Notes: generated by a model not told the origin, from the sequence alone. 64,000 nucleotides of DNA from Bacteroidales bacterium (GCA_015493525.1 WGCY01000015.1:80276-144275), one strand, 5' to 3'; positions 45,901 through 54,056 are shown, counted from the stretch's first letter. Numbers and translations: made by a program.

Positions 45901-45949
45901 TAAGCAGGAGAACCAACATAGCAGTACTTGCAATAAACTTTTTTAGCAT
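42923..45949 (-). CDS. susC: SusC/RagA-family TonB-linked outer-membrane transporter
   Basis: 1008-residue TonB-dependent importer of oligosaccharides. Signal peptide (to TAMAQ), N-terminal carboxypeptidase-like domain (VRGTIADASDGSPLPGATIQ, VGYETQEV), the SusC plug motif NELVVIGYGSVKKKD, plug (RIRGGSSLSASNDPLIVVDG, ATAIYGSRASNGVIIITTK) and a barrel ending in a terminal Phe (FGVNLQF). First gene of susC-susD-susE. The adjacent starch-binding and GH13 genes indicate alpha-glucan as substrate. Confidence 0.96.
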   Translation of the reverse strand: MLKKFIASTAMLVLLLIWGISTAMAQSGTVRGTIADASDGSPLPGATIQVKGTTNGTVTDMNGKYSIQINGNVVLIFSYVGYETQEVPVKPNSTLNIKLKPSAANLNELVVIGYGSVKKKDATGSVTAISSKSFNKGAITSPTDLLAGKVAGVQITTNGGAPGSGATIRIRGGSSLSASNDPLIVVDGVPLSNSSIAGMRNPLNNINPADIATFTVLKDASATAIYGSRASNGVIIITTKHGTAGQPMRVNYSANFSSYTVGKTVPVLNADDFTNMVKQRYAGQNDVLGLLGHSQTDWQSQIFKNAFGMDHHISLTDATKTMPYRVSVGYSNNNGILKTDNMKRTTIATSLTPSFFKGDLKVTLNVQGTFVKNRFADHGAIGAAIAMDPTQPVYSDSVYDITVHHLDGSISYTNTDYGGYYTLTQPDGTPVKLATTNPVALLDLTNNHSNVSGVIGNLKLDYKFHGVPELSAHLNLAMDHSKSNGSTVVPYYTSWTFDALNFGGTNNTYSQQKKNDLLNFYLAYNKDVKNSNFNGMVGYSWQHFWRRDYSVNGNYHHTTLVDTFNFPTEYYLVSFFGRFNYSYKSKYLFTFTLRNDGTSRFAPGNRWGLFPSAAFAWRINEEPWLKNSKVISQLKLRLGYGITGQQDINKGDYPYLPKYTLSQNAAAYYQMGNVFYPTLRPEGYNPYIKWEETTTYNAGLDYGFLDGRIYGSFDYYYRKTKNLLNYIPVPAGSNLTNYLTTNIGDLENKGFEFSINSVIIAKKNIKWSLGFNASANTNKITKLTATSDPNYLGIATGGISGGVGNTIQMHSVGYPAYSFYVYQQVYDKNGKPIEGLYVDRNGDGQINDNDRYHYEDPAPKFYFGITTDLSYKNWDFSFAGRANFGNYVYNNVSSMNGVYDRLYRPEGPYLSNVTSDVSEAGFMNPQYLSDYYIQNASFFRMDNIALSYTFQNMNKSDKNPVNLSLSFTVNNAFVITKYKGLDPEVFNGIDNNIYPRPTTYVFGVNLQF

Positions 45950-46015
45950 AACACGTTTTTTAAATTAACTTTTTCTGTTTTTTAACTGTTAATCAATATT
46001 CAATACGAATTTTTA

Positions 46016-46023
46016 CAAAATTA
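46016..46023 (-). promoter_or_regulatory. -7 element of the susCDE operon
   Basis: Minus-strand TAATTTTG (TAnnTTTG), giving a leader of about 60 nt before the susC ATG. Confidence 0.5.
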
Positions 46024-46169
46024 GGTGAAATTTATTTAACAGATAATAATCATTTTTAATGAAATTTAACACAAGATGTTCCTGATGAATACAAAATATT
46101 GATAGACAATAATATAATCATTGTTTGTCTTTTGCTTGCCGAAAGCTTTTTGTACAAGGTAAAATTCAT

Positions 46170-46185
46170 TTGCAAACGATTGAAA
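46170..46185. promoter_or_regulatory. Degenerate LacI-family operator upstream of susC
   Basis: TTGCAAACGATTGAAA: imperfect dyad around a central CG, sharing CAAACG with the two perfect palindromes at 32952 and 33210; about 155 bp upstream of the susC -7 element. Confidence 0.4.
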
Positions 46186-46378
46186 TAAGGCCTTAATCGT
46201 GCTATATCAGGCTGTTTGCCGAAATTTCCCGGATTTTTTTGTGGTATTTGTTACAAAGCTATCAAGCTCCAAAACCGGTTGGATTTTTGGGTTGGCAGGT
46301 ACATTTGACAGGGAACCTTCCTCGGAATGGAAAGGCTGTCTGCATGACATTTTAAGAACACACGAATGAGAGATTGCT

Positions 46379-46386
46379 TACTTTTG
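46379..46386 (+). promoter_or_regulatory. -7 element of the EamA transporter gene
   Basis: TACTTTTG (TAnnTTTG), only 16 nt before the ATG at 46403. Confidence 0.55.
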
Positions 46387-46402
46387 TGGCCGAATACGAA
46401 AA

Positions 46403-47305
46403 ATGGAAAACCAACCAAAGCAACAGTGGGCATCATGGCTTATCCTCTTCAGCTTAATGCTGACATGGGGCAGCTCTTTTATCCTGATGAAAAAGGCACT
46501 TCTCTCTTTCACCGGAGTGGAAGTGGGATTGTTGCGCATTGTCCTGACTTTTTTGTTTTTGTTACCTTTTTCATTCAGGTACATTCTAAAAATTGACCGG
46601 AAATATTTTTGGCCATTGCTGATTTCGGGAATTATTGGCAGCGTTATCCCTGCATTGCTTTTTGCCATTGCCGAAACGCGTATTGAGAGCGGGTTGGCAG
46701 GAACGCTTAATTCGCTTACGCCTCTTTTTACCTTACTTATAGGGCTGGCTTTTTTTGGATTCAAAACGCGGTGGGTTAATGTGGCCGGGGTTTTTATTGG
46801 CCTGGCCGGGGCTGCCGGATTGATGATTTCAAGTTCGGGCAATCATTTGGGGGGCGATTTCTGGTATTCCTTTCTTGTGGTCATTGCCTCGGTTTGTTAT
46901 GCCATAAATGTCAACCTTGTGAAAAAATACTTTGTGGGCATTGATTCGATGCAAATTACGGTAATGACCTTCTTTTATATAGGTATTCCGACTTTGGTCT
47001 GGGTATTATTTTTTACGCGTATTCCGAACTTGCTGTGGACTCGTCCCGAAGTGTGGGAGGGAATGGGCTATCTGGCTGTTTTGTCGGTTGTAGGAACAGG
47101 GTTGGCCCTGATTGCTTTCAACAAGCTGATTAAAATGAGCAGCCCTGTTTTTGCTTCGTCCGTTACGTATGTGATTCCCATTGTGGCCATTATGTGGGGC
47201 GTACTGGATGGCGAACGGTTTACTGCCGTTTATTTTTTCTGGATGATACTCATTCTGGGTGGTGTATTTTTGGTGAATGCCAGGCCACGGTTAACAATAA
47301 AATAG
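46403..47305 (+). CDS. DMT-superfamily (EamA) transporter
   Basis: 300-residue inner-membrane protein with ten predicted helices in two five-helix repeats. SLMLTWGSSFILMKKAL in helix 1 and the second-repeat MKMSSPVFASSVTYVIPIVAIMWG-type end are EamA hallmarks (key pieces SSPVFAS and YVIPIVA). Members export amino acids or other metabolites; the substrate is not predictable. Monocistronic and divergent from susC. Confidence 0.9.
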   Translation: MENQPKQQWASWLILFSLMLTWGSSFILMKKALLSFTGVEVGLLRIVLTFLFLLPFSFRYILKIDRKYFWPLLISGIIGSVIPALLFAIAETRIESGLAGTLNSLTPLFTLLIGLAFFGFKTRWVNVAGVFIGLAGAAGLMISSSGNHLGGDFWYSFLVVIASVCYAINVNLVKKYFVGIDSMQITVMTFFYIGIPTLVWVLFFTRIPNLLWTRPEVWEGMGYLAVLSVVGTGLALIAFNKLIKMSSPVFASSVTYVIPIVAIMWGVLDGERFTAVYFFWMILILGGVFLVNARPRLTIK

Positions 47306-47354
47306 GAATTAGCCGGGGCGACAGAATTATTTTGCAAAAAATAAATAACAATGA

Positions 47355-47384
47355 TTTGTTAATTAGATTTTTTTAGTATTTTTG
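47355..47384 (+). promoter_or_regulatory. Promoter of rplU-rpmA
   Basis: TTTG (47355-47358), 18-bp spacer, TATTTTTG (47377-47384): one of the best matches to the Bacteroidota -33/-7 consensus in the window. About 30-nt leader. Confidence 0.7.
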
Positions 47385-47421
47385 CATCTCCAATTTTGAC
47401 AGTAAAAAAAGACAAATCAGA

Positions 47422-47733
47422 ATGTACGCAATTGTTAACATAGCCGGACAGCAGTTTAAGATTGAGCAGGGTCAGGAGATTTTTGTTCACAGGCTCGAAG
47501 GCGAAGAAGGTGCCAACGTTGAATTCGACGAGGTTCTTTTGGTAGAAGATAAAGGCAAAGTGAACGTGGGGACCCCCAACGTAGACGGTGCAAAAGTAAA
47601 TGGTAAAATTATCGCCCATATGCGGGCTGACAAGGTAAAAGTCTTCAAGAAAAAAAGAAGAAAAGGTTATCAGAAAGAGACCGGCCACCGTCAGGACCTG
47701 AGTAAAATACTGATTGAAAAAATTACTTTGTAA
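47422..47733 (+). CDS. rplU: 50S ribosomal protein L21
   Basis: 103 residues, full length. MYAIVNIAGQQFKIEQGQEI is the canonical L21 start. The C-terminal region has the basic KVFKKKRRKGYQKETGHRQ that contacts 23S rRNA. Followed 18 nt later by rpmA, the conserved bacterial arrangement. Confidence 0.98.
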   Translation: MYAIVNIAGQQFKIEQGQEIFVHRLEGEEGANVEFDEVLLVEDKGKVNVGTPNVDGAKVNGKIIAHMRADKVKVFKKKRRKGYQKETGHRQDLSKILIEKITL

Positions 47734-47751
47734 CGCTAAAAATTTTAGAAA

Positions 47752-48018
47752 ATGGCTCATAAAAAAGGAATGGGTAGCTCCCATAACGGTCGCGAATCGG
47801 AAAGTAAAAGATTAGGTGTAAAAATCTTTGGCGGACAAGTTGTTAACGCCGGCAACATCATTGTTCGCCAGCGTGGAACAGTTCATCATCCCGGCCTGAA
47901 CGTGGGTATGGGAAAAGACCATACGCTTTTTGCCCTGAGAGATGGCATTGTTGAATTTCGTAAAAGAAAAAACAACCGTTCTTACGTAAGTGTCATGCCC
48001 CCCGTGGAGCAAAAATAA
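47752..48018 (+). CDS. rpmA: 50S ribosomal protein L27
   Basis: 88 residues. [20 protein letters not shown] at the N-terminus, followed by [11 protein letters not shown] and the [15 protein letters not shown] motif, are diagnostic. The N-terminus reaches the peptidyl-transferase centre and here begins AHKKG directly after Met, with no cleavable extension. Terminator follows the stop. Confidence 0.98.
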   Translation: MAHKKGMGSSHNGRESESKRLGVKIFGGQVVNAGNIIVRQRGTVHHPGLNVGMGKDHTLFALRDGIVEFRKRKNNRSYVSVMPPVEQK

Positions 48019-48036
48019 CCACTTAACCATAAGGAG

Positions 48037-48062
48037 AAGCCCGGTTTTGCCGGGCTTTTTTT
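48037..48062 (+). terminator. Terminator of rplU-rpmA
   Basis: AAGCCCGG / CCGGGCTT stem with TTTTG loop, then seven T in the downstream arm and run. Confidence 0.9.
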
Positions 48063-48117
48063 GTATCTGCCCGGCTTTAAAACAGACAAAAACAGGCCTG
48101 AAATCGGTGAGAATGAT

Positions 48118-48125
48118 TATTTTTG
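48118..48125 (+). promoter_or_regulatory. -7 element of the AMP nucleosidase-holA operon
   Basis: TATTTTTG, ending 15 nt before the ATG at 48141. Confidence 0.55.
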
Positions 48126-48140
48126 CATGAAATAAAATTG

Positions 48141-48911
48141 ATGAAAACAAAAGGAGACATTGTAAAAGACTGGCTGCCACGATATACGGGCATGCCTCTC
48201 GAAGAGTTTGGGAAATATATCCTGTTGACAAATTTTAGCCAATACCTTGAGTTGTTTGCCCAATGGCATGGTGTCGAAATTCACGACCGCAGCAGGCCTA
48301 TGAAAGCAGTAACTTCCGGCGAAATCACCATGATAAATTTTGGTATTGGTAGTGCCAATGCCGCCACCATTATGGACTTGCTTTCGGCTATCCATCCGAA
48401 AGCTGTTTTGTTTCTGGGAAAATGCGGCGGGCTGAAAAAGAAAAACCAGGTGGGCGATTTGATTTTGCCCATTGCCGCCATCCGGGGCGAAGGTACTTCC
48501 AACGATTATTTCCCTTCCAAAGTCCCTGCCTTGCCGGCATTTAACCTGCAAAAAGCTATCTCCACCACCATCCGTGATTTCTCACGCGATTACTGGACCG
48601 GAACGGTCTTCACAACAAACCGCCGGGTATGGGAACATGACCAGAAATTTAAGAAGCTGTTGCGCAAAACGCGAAGCATGGCCATTGACATGGAAACAGC
48701 CACGATTTTTACGGTGGGATTTGCCAATAAAATTCCTACCGGGGCTTTGTTGCTCGTCTCCGACCAGCCTATGATCCCCGAAGGGATAAAAACTGCCGAA
48801 AGCGACCGGAAAGTGAATGAGAACTTTGTGGAAACACATGTAAAAATAGGCATTAAATCATTGGAACAACTTATAAATAAAGGTCTTACAGTAAAACACC
48901 TGCGGTTTTAA
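48141..48911 (+). CDS. amn: AMP nucleosidase
   Basis: 256-residue nucleoside phosphorylase-fold enzyme of the short AMP nucleosidase group, splitting AMP into adenine and ribose 5-phosphate. NFGIGSANAATIMDLL and LFLGKCGGLKKKNQVGDLI are the phosphate/ribose-binding motifs; MAIDMETATIFTVGF is the purine-nucleoside catalytic segment; LLVSDQPMIPEGIKT follows. It lacks the extra N-terminal domain of the E. coli enzyme. ATG at 48141 chosen over upstream TTG codons inside the promoter. Its stop overlaps the holA start (TAATG). Confidence 0.88.
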   Translation: MKTKGDIVKDWLPRYTGMPLEEFGKYILLTNFSQYLELFAQWHGVEIHDRSRPMKAVTSGEITMINFGIGSANAATIMDLLSAIHPKAVLFLGKCGGLKKKNQVGDLILPIAAIRGEGTSNDYFPSKVPALPAFNLQKAISTTIRDFSRDYWTGTVFTTNRRVWEHDQKFKKLLRKTRSMAIDMETATIFTVGFANKIPTGALLLVSDQPMIPEGIKTAESDRKVNENFVETHVKIGIKSLEQLINKGLTVKHLRF

Positions 48912-49924
48912 TGGCTTTGAGGGCGAGCGATATATTCGATGCTTTAAAAAAGAAAAATTACAGTCCCGTTTACTTTTTTTACGGGGAGGAACCATTCTAT
49001 ATCGATGAGCTTACCGGTTACATAGAGAAAAATGTGCTGGATGATGCTTCCAAAGAGTTTAACCAAAGTGTTGTTTACGGCCTGGATGTAACTGCCCGCG
49101 ATGTGGTTGACCTGTCGCACCGTTTTCCCATGATGGGAAATTATCAGCTGGTGATTGTGAAGGAAGCCCAGAATATTCAGAATTTTGATGCTTTGCTGGC
49201 TTATTTTGAGAAACCTCTGGAATCCACCATTCTCGTTATTAATTATAAGTACAGGAAACTTGACAAGCGCAAAATGCTTTACAAAAAGCTGAGCAAATCG
49301 AAAGAGGTTGTGCTTTTTGAATCAACGCGGGTTTACGACAATAAAGTTCCGGCCTGGATTTCCGAAAGGGTTCACCTGCTGGGCCATACCATTACGCCGA
49401 AATCGGAGATGATGCTGGCCGAATATCTGGGAACCGACCTTGCACGCATTAACAATGAACTAAATAAACTGGCCATCAACTTGCAGCCCGGACAGGCCAT
49501 AACCGAAGATTTAATAGAACGTTATATCGGCATCAGCAAGGATTTTAATGTTTTTGAACTTCAAAATGCCCTGGGCAAACGTGATATTTATCATGCCCTG
49601 CGCATCATTCAGTATTTTGAGGCCAATCCCAAACAAAATCCCTTGCAGATGGTGAATGTCTTACTTTATGCCTTTTTTATGAAAGTACTCCTGTACCATC
49701 AGCTGAAAAACGAAAGTAAGAACACCATTGCTTCAAAAATCGGGGTTTCACCTTATTTTGTGGATGGTTATCGACGGGCTGCACAAAATTATAGTCCCGA
49801 TAAAATAAAGGAGATTATTTCAGGTATTCGCCAGCTGGATTTGAAAAGCAAGGGACTGGGTGCCACAGATACTTCTTCTTACGGACCACTGACGGAGTGG
49901 ATGTTCAAAACTATTTCAAATTAA
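48911..49924 (+). CDS. holA: DNA polymerase III subunit delta
   Basis: 337-residue clamp-loader subunit that opens the beta sliding clamp. N-terminal PVYFFYGEEPFYIDELTGYI (HolA start) and a conserved MGNYQLVIVKEAQN segment; the central AAA-like fold lacks a P-loop, as is normal for delta; the C-terminal collar holds QNPLQMVNVLLYAFFMKVL. Start codon overlaps the previous stop by one base, indicating translational coupling. The 3' end overlaps the convergent acyl-CoA ligase gene by 14 bp. Confidence 0.93.
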   Translation: MALRASDIFDALKKKNYSPVYFFYGEEPFYIDELTGYIEKNVLDDASKEFNQSVVYGLDVTARDVVDLSHRFPMMGNYQLVIVKEAQNIQNFDALLAYFEKPLESTILVINYKYRKLDKRKMLYKKLSKSKEVVLFESTRVYDNKVPAWISERVHLLGHTITPKSEMMLAEYLGTDLARINNELNKLAINLQPGQAITEDLIERYIGISKDFNVFELQNALGKRDIYHALRIIQYFEANPKQNPLQMVNVLLYAFFMKVLLYHQLKNESKNTIASKIGVSPYFVDGYRRAAQNYSPDKIKEIISGIRQLDLKSKGLGATDTSSYGPLTEWMFKTISN

Positions 49925-51677
49925 AAATCCGGTTGATTACCGCTGCATATTTCTTGTGAATATAAGACCGTTTTAGTTTAAGGTTGGCTGTTATTTCACC
50001 GGTTTCAATGGTCCATTCATGGTCCAGCAGTTCAAATTTTTTGATTTTCTCTGTGTCTCCAAAATGCTTGTTGTAGCTGTTTACCTCTTTTTTAAAACGT
50101 TTAATAATCTCCGGGTGTTTGATCATATCGTTGTTTGTGGAAAACGAAATTTCTTTTTCGTGGCACCAGCTTCTCAGATACTCAAAATCAGGAACAATCA
50201 ATGCTGCGGCAAATTTCTGGTTTTCACCGATGACGATTATCTGATCGATAAACGATGATTCTTTAAATTTGTTTTCGATGAGCTGTGGGGAGATATATTT
50301 CCCCATGGAGGTTTTAAAAATTTCTTTGACACGACCGGTAATTTTCAGTAAACCGTTTTTGTCAATCTCCCCTTTATCACCGGTATGCATCCAGCCATCC
50401 ACCACGGTTTCCCTGGTAAGTTCCGGGTTTTTATAGTAGCCCACCATGACGCTGTTGCCTTTTACGAGGATTTCGCCCCTTTCCGATATCTTTACCTGCA
50501 TATTTTTCAGTGGCAGGCCTACCGTGCCCACTTTGGCTTCTCCCGGCCCGAAGGTGTTCACGGCAATTACCGGCGAGGTTTCCGTCATGCCATAGCCCTC
50601 CAGCAGGGGAATGCCTGCCGTGTTAAAAACTTTGACAAGTCTGGGCTGAATGGCGGCACCACCCGATACCACCACGCGCATATTTCCGCCCAGGGCTTCC
50701 CGCCATTTGGCAAAGATAAGCTTGTCAAAAAATTTCCGTTGTGCCTGAAATACAGGGTTTTTAATGCCATATTCAAATTGTTCGCCCAAAGCTACCGCCC
50801 TGAAAAACAGCCAGCGTGGAACCGGTTTCAGTGCCCTCCCTTTGGCCAGGATTTTGTCATAGACTTTTTCGAGCAACCGGGGAACGGTCGTCAACAGATG
50901 CGGCTTTACCTCCTGAATGTTTTGGGCGATGGTGCCCATACTTTCGGCATAATAAATGGAGACGCCGAGATAAAGCAGAATATAGATATTTGTGCGTTCA
51001 TAAACGTGGCAAAGGGGCAGGTAACTTACTGCACGGGAGGTTTCATCCACCGGAAAAATATGATACAGGTTCATTACATTGCCCAAAATATTTTTGTGCG
51101 AAAGCATAACGCCCTTTGGGTTTCCGGTAGTCCCCGATGTGTAGATAATGGTAGCCACATCTGCCTCATCAATACCCGATTTAACCTCTTCCAGTTTATC
51201 GGGCACACTGTTTTCTTTTCCCAGCTTTACAAGCTCCTGCAAATGGGGGATGTCGTCAAAATGCTTAAAAGTATAAACCCCTTCCACCGTGGCAATATTG
51301 GGGACAATATGTTTGATTTTACGGTAGAGGTCCCATCCCGATACGAAAATATATTTTACTTCCGAATGGGCCAGGATGTATTTGTAATCATTTTCGCTAA
51401 TGGTCGGGTAAACAGGTACATGAACGGCCCCGATTTGAAGAATGGCCATGTCAATAATATTCCATTCCGGACGGTTGGGGGAGATGGTGGCGATTTTATC
51501 GCCCTTTTTTATACCGAGTTTTAGCAGCCCGTAACTGATATTGTCCGCCAGCTCACGAATGGTTTTGATGTCATATTTTACCCATTTCCCGTTTTGTTTT
51601 CCTGCCAGCACATCCTCTTTGGGCTTGAAAGTTGTTTCGTAATAGGGAAGAATATCGAAAAGACGTTTAATCTCCAT
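49911..51677 (-). CDS. Long-chain acyl-CoA synthetase (AMP-forming)
   Basis: 588-residue ANL-superfamily ligase that activates fatty acids via acyl-AMP to acyl-CoA. The P-loop-like motif IIYTSGTTGNPKGVMLSHKN (A3), GYGMTETSPV (A5), MHTGDKGEIDKNGLLKITGR (A7/A8) and a C-terminal Lys in ITANLKLKR are visible. N-terminal and mid regions resemble the FadD15/FAA1-type cluster. Its 3' end overlaps the holA stop. The SDR gene lies upstream on the same strand with a 42-nt gap. Confidence 0.94.
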   Translation of the reverse strand: MEIKRLFDILPYYETTFKPKEDVLAGKQNGKWVKYDIKTIRELADNISYGLLKLGIKKGDKIATISPNRPEWNIIDMAILQIGAVHVPVYPTISENDYKYILAHSEVKYIFVSGWDLYRKIKHIVPNIATVEGVYTFKHFDDIPHLQELVKLGKENSVPDKLEEVKSGIDEADVATIIYTSGTTGNPKGVMLSHKNILGNVMNLYHIFPVDETSRAVSYLPLCHVYERTNIYILLYLGVSIYYAESMGTIAQNIQEVKPHLLTTVPRLLEKVYDKILAKGRALKPVPRWLFFRAVALGEQFEYGIKNPVFQAQRKFFDKLIFAKWREALGGNMRVVVSGGAAIQPRLVKVFNTAGIPLLEGYGMTETSPVIAVNTFGPGEAKVGTVGLPLKNMQVKISERGEILVKGNSVMVGYYKNPELTRETVVDGWMHTGDKGEIDKNGLLKITGRVKEIFKTSMGKYISPQLIENKFKESSFIDQIIVIGENQKFAAALIVPDFEYLRSWCHEKEISFSTNNDMIKHPEIIKRFKKEVNSYNKHFGDTEKIKKFELLDHEWTIETGEITANLKLKRSYIHKKYAAVINRIFNLK

Positions 51678-51719
51678 GTTTTTCGTTTTGATTGAAAATT
51701 TTATGGTTGTGGCAGGGTT

Positions 51720-52478
51720 TTATTCTCTGTTAAAAATTGTTGCACTCGCCTGGGCTGTCGGCATAATGACCAGGTCGTTAATGTTGGCATTGGCAGGAAG
51801 TGTGGTGGCAAAAAAGACAACTTCGGCAATATTTTCGGGATGCAACGGCTCAAAACCTTTGTAAACACTGTCGGCTTTGTTTTTGTCGCCTTTAAAACGT
51901 ACCACCGAGAATTCTGTTTCGACCGCACCCGGGGCTATCTGGGTTACCTTTATGCCGTATTTTACACTGTCTATCCGGATGGCTTTGGTCAGTGCATCAA
52001 CAGCATGTTTTGTGGCACAATAAACATTCCCAAATGGATAGACTTCTTTCCCGGCAATGGAACCAATATTGATGATATGGCCTTTTCGCCTTTTTGTCAT
52101 TCCTGGCAAAACGGCGCGGGTTACATAAAGGAGCCCTTTTATGTTGGTGTCGATCATCTGTTCCCAATCATTCGTATCGCCATCCTGAATGGTGTCCATT
52201 CCCACGGCGAGGCCTGCATTGTTTACCAGAATATCGATATTGGCCCAGCCATCAGGTAAGTTTGTCAGTGCGTTTTTTACGGCTTCCCTGTCCCTTACAT
52301 CAAAATTGAGTGGAAGGACATTCACCGCAAAATCCTGTTTTAGTTGTTGGGAGATTTTATCTAATCTATCTTTCCGCCGTCCGGTGATTATCAGGTTATG
52401 GCCGTTCGTGGCAAATATCCTGGCACAAGCCAGTCCGATACCGCTCGTAGCCCCCGTAACTAAAACAATATTTTCCAT
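51720..52478 (-). CDS. SDR-family NAD(P)-dependent oxidoreductase
   Basis: 252-residue classical short-chain dehydrogenase. Cofactor motif VTGATSGIGLACA (TGxxxGIG), an Arg-rich TGRRKDRL after beta2 favouring NADP, NNAG at strand 4, catalytic Ser in INIGSIAGKE and Tyr-Lys in YCATKHA. Close to the YdfG/3-hydroxy acid dehydrogenase subgroup, so reduction of small 3-oxo acids or serine-type substrates is possible; the substrate is not certain. A -7 element lies 22 nt upstream. Confidence 0.9.
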   Translation of the reverse strand: MENIVLVTGATSGIGLACARIFATNGHNLIITGRRKDRLDKISQQLKQDFAVNVLPLNFDVRDREAVKNALTNLPDGWANIDILVNNAGLAVGMDTIQDGDTNDWEQMIDTNIKGLLYVTRAVLPGMTKRRKGHIINIGSIAGKEVYPFGNVYCATKHAVDALTKAIRIDSVKYGIKVTQIAPGAVETEFSVVRFKGDKNKADSVYKGFEPLHPENIAEVVFFATTLPANANINDLVIMPTAQASATIFNRE

Positions 52479-52500
52479 GGTGTTTTTATAAAAATGCGCG

Positions 52501-52508
52501 CAAAGGTA
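52501..52508 (-). promoter_or_regulatory. -7 element of the SDR gene
   Basis: Minus-strand TACCTTTG (TAnnTTTG), 22 nt before the ATG at 52478. Confidence 0.55.
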
Positions 52509-52683
52509 AAAAAAATATCAAACTGACTTTTGGGCCTCAAAGTTCGGATTTGCCCGTAAAGTTATTTTATCTCGTTAAAAAATAGTAGGTTATGCCAAAA
52601 CGGTATTTTGCTCCCGGGGGATTTATGAGAATTCCTGCCTGTTTGTTATGAATTTTTAAGAGAACCACACAAGCCGGAATAAC

Positions 52684-52815
52684 AAAAAGCCCTGGCAAAA
52701 CCAAGGCTTTTTGAATGGACAATTACAGCTTATCTCTTGCAGACTGTAACAAAACTTTATCATCAATCTGCGAGTGATGTGTTCCAGGGTCTCCACCCCG
52801 AAATCACAATGTCAA
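52684..52815 (-). ncRNA. Candidate structured RNA with terminator, unassigned
   Basis: No protein gene fits 52509-53048. On the minus strand there are three successive hairpins. 52774-52807: GTGAT/ATCAC closing an inner CGGGGT-GGAG-ACCCTG stem. 52739-52771: GCAGA/TCTGC closing a large loop. 52684-52712: a 12-bp terminator with TTTTTG tail. The mismatched positions in the first and third stems are G-U pairs on the minus strand but C-A on the plus strand, which fixes the orientation. A weak -7-like CATCTTTG lies just upstream (about 52820-52813). It could be a 6S-type or other small RNA; I cannot identify it. Confidence 0.5.
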
Positions 52816-53048
52816 AGATGGGCCAAAAAAAGGGGGATATGACATTTTTATCGGAAGTTATACGTAATTTTCTTAGTGTGTGATGCCCATGTGTTGATTT
52901 ATAACCATTTAAAACGTTTGCGCTGTGCAGTTCCTTCTAAGTATTTCTCTTAGAAATATCCAATGGGCCGTGTAAAAAGGAGGTATGAGAGAGGTTTTTT
53001 TTGATAAAAAAGGGAGCGGTTTGCTTTGAGAAAATGGGAAAGGCAATG
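52816..53048. other. Intergenic region downstream of lacI
   Basis: No gene seen. It contains AAACGTTT (52912-52919, context TTAAAACGTTTGCGC), similar to the operators near 33 kb, and a polypurine stretch ending GGGAGCGG before the lacI stop. No lacI terminator could be recognised. Confidence 0.4.
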
Positions 53049-54056
53049 TTAGCAAGTGCCCCTTTCAATCAGCCGGGTCTTAATTTTAATGTGTTCGGGG
53101 GTGAAATCAAAAGTATCCTGTTCAATACGCTTTAACAGGAGTTTGGTGGCTTTTTTCCCCATTTCAAAACCAAACTGGTCTACCGTGGTCAGCTCCGGAT
53201 CGCATATGGAAGAGCTCAGGCTGTTTTCAAAGCCAACCACTTTGAGATCGCCGGGTATGGAAATTCCCAGATTCCTTGCAGCTTTCATGGCACCGAGGGC
53301 CGTCATGTCGTTGACCGCAAAAAGCCCATCGGGGAAGTCTTTCTTTTTGAAAATGCTTCTTGATATCTTGATGGCGTCCTGGTAAGTGTCGCACGAATAG
53401 ACCAAATCTTTGTTAAATGGGATTCCATGTTTCTCCAGGGCATCTTTGTAGCCTTTCAGCCTGTTTTGGCCGAGCAGGAGATGCTGGGGGGCAGAATAAA
53501 TGGCAATACGCTGACAGCCTTTTTCGATAAGATAGCTGACGGCATGAAATGCACCGTTGTAATCATCCACGGAAACAGTGTCGGCATGTAACTCTCTGTT
53601 TATACGGTCAAAGAAAACAAGCGGTATTTCGTTGTCAATAATTTGCTGAAAATGGGAAAAATCACGGGTTTCTTTGGCAAAAGAAACCAATACGCCATCT
53701 ACCCGGTTTGACAGCAGGGCCTGAATATTCAGAACTTCGCGCATGTATTTCTCGTTGGACTGAAAGACCATTACGCTGTAATTGTTTTCATAAGCCACCT
53801 CTTCAATGCCGTTGATAATGGTGGAGAAAAAATAGTGTTGTGTTTCGGGCACCAGCAGGCCTATGGTGTATGTCTTGCTGTTTTTCAGGTTTAGGGCAAT
53901 CCGGTTAGGCTTATACCCCAGCAATTTAGCCAGTTCTTTTACAGCCTCACGCGTTTTTATACTAATGTCAGGATGGTCTTTTAGGGCACGGGAAACCGTT
54001 GAAACGGAAAAACCCAGTTTTTCTGCAATGTCTTTTATGGTAACCTGTTTTTTCAT
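53049..54056 (-). CDS. LacI/GalR-family transcriptional regulator
   Basis: 335 residues. N-terminal helix-turn-helix TIKDIAEKLGFSVSTVSRAL (residues about 4-24) plus hinge helix GYKPNRIALNLK, then a periplasmic-binding-protein-like effector domain (IGLLVPETQHYFFSTIINGI; LFAVNDMTALGAM; GFENSLSSSICDPELTTVDQ). Such proteins bind CG-centred palindromes and respond to sugars. It follows the exported amylase gene on the same strand with a 90-bp gap and probably regulates alpha-glucan genes, including those at 30-46 kb (inference from operator-like sites). Confidence 0.92.
   Translation of the reverse strand: MKKQVTIKDIAEKLGFSVSTVSRALKDHPDISIKTREAVKELAKLLGYKPNRIALNLKNSKTYTIGLLVPETQHYFFSTIINGIEEVAYENNYSVMVFQSNEKYMREVLNIQALLSNRVDGVLVSFAKETRDFSHFQQIIDNEIPLVFFDRINRELHADTVSVDDYNGAFHAVSYLIEKGCQRIAIYSAPQHLLLGQNRLKGYKDALEKHGIPFNKDLVYSCDTYQDAIKISRSIFKKKDFPDGLFAVNDMTALGAMKAARNLGISIPGDLKVVGFENSLSSSICDPELTTVDQFGFEMGKKATKLLLKRIEQDTFDFTPEHIKIKTRLIERGTC

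Larger units (their letters stand above)
45950..46402. other. Intergenic region upstream of susC and the EamA gene
   Basis: 453 bp with no convincing gene. It holds the susC -7 element (46016-46023), a LacI-like half-symmetric site (46170-46185) and the -7 element of the rightward EamA gene (46379-46386). The stretch 46190-46370 shows nothing I can assign. Confidence 0.55.

Noticed and set aside
52717..52805. Possible 3' remnant of a protein gene on the minus strand
   Set aside because: A short open stretch ends near 52728, but it has no start, no recognisable motif, and the same bases form hairpins; an RNA is a better explanation.
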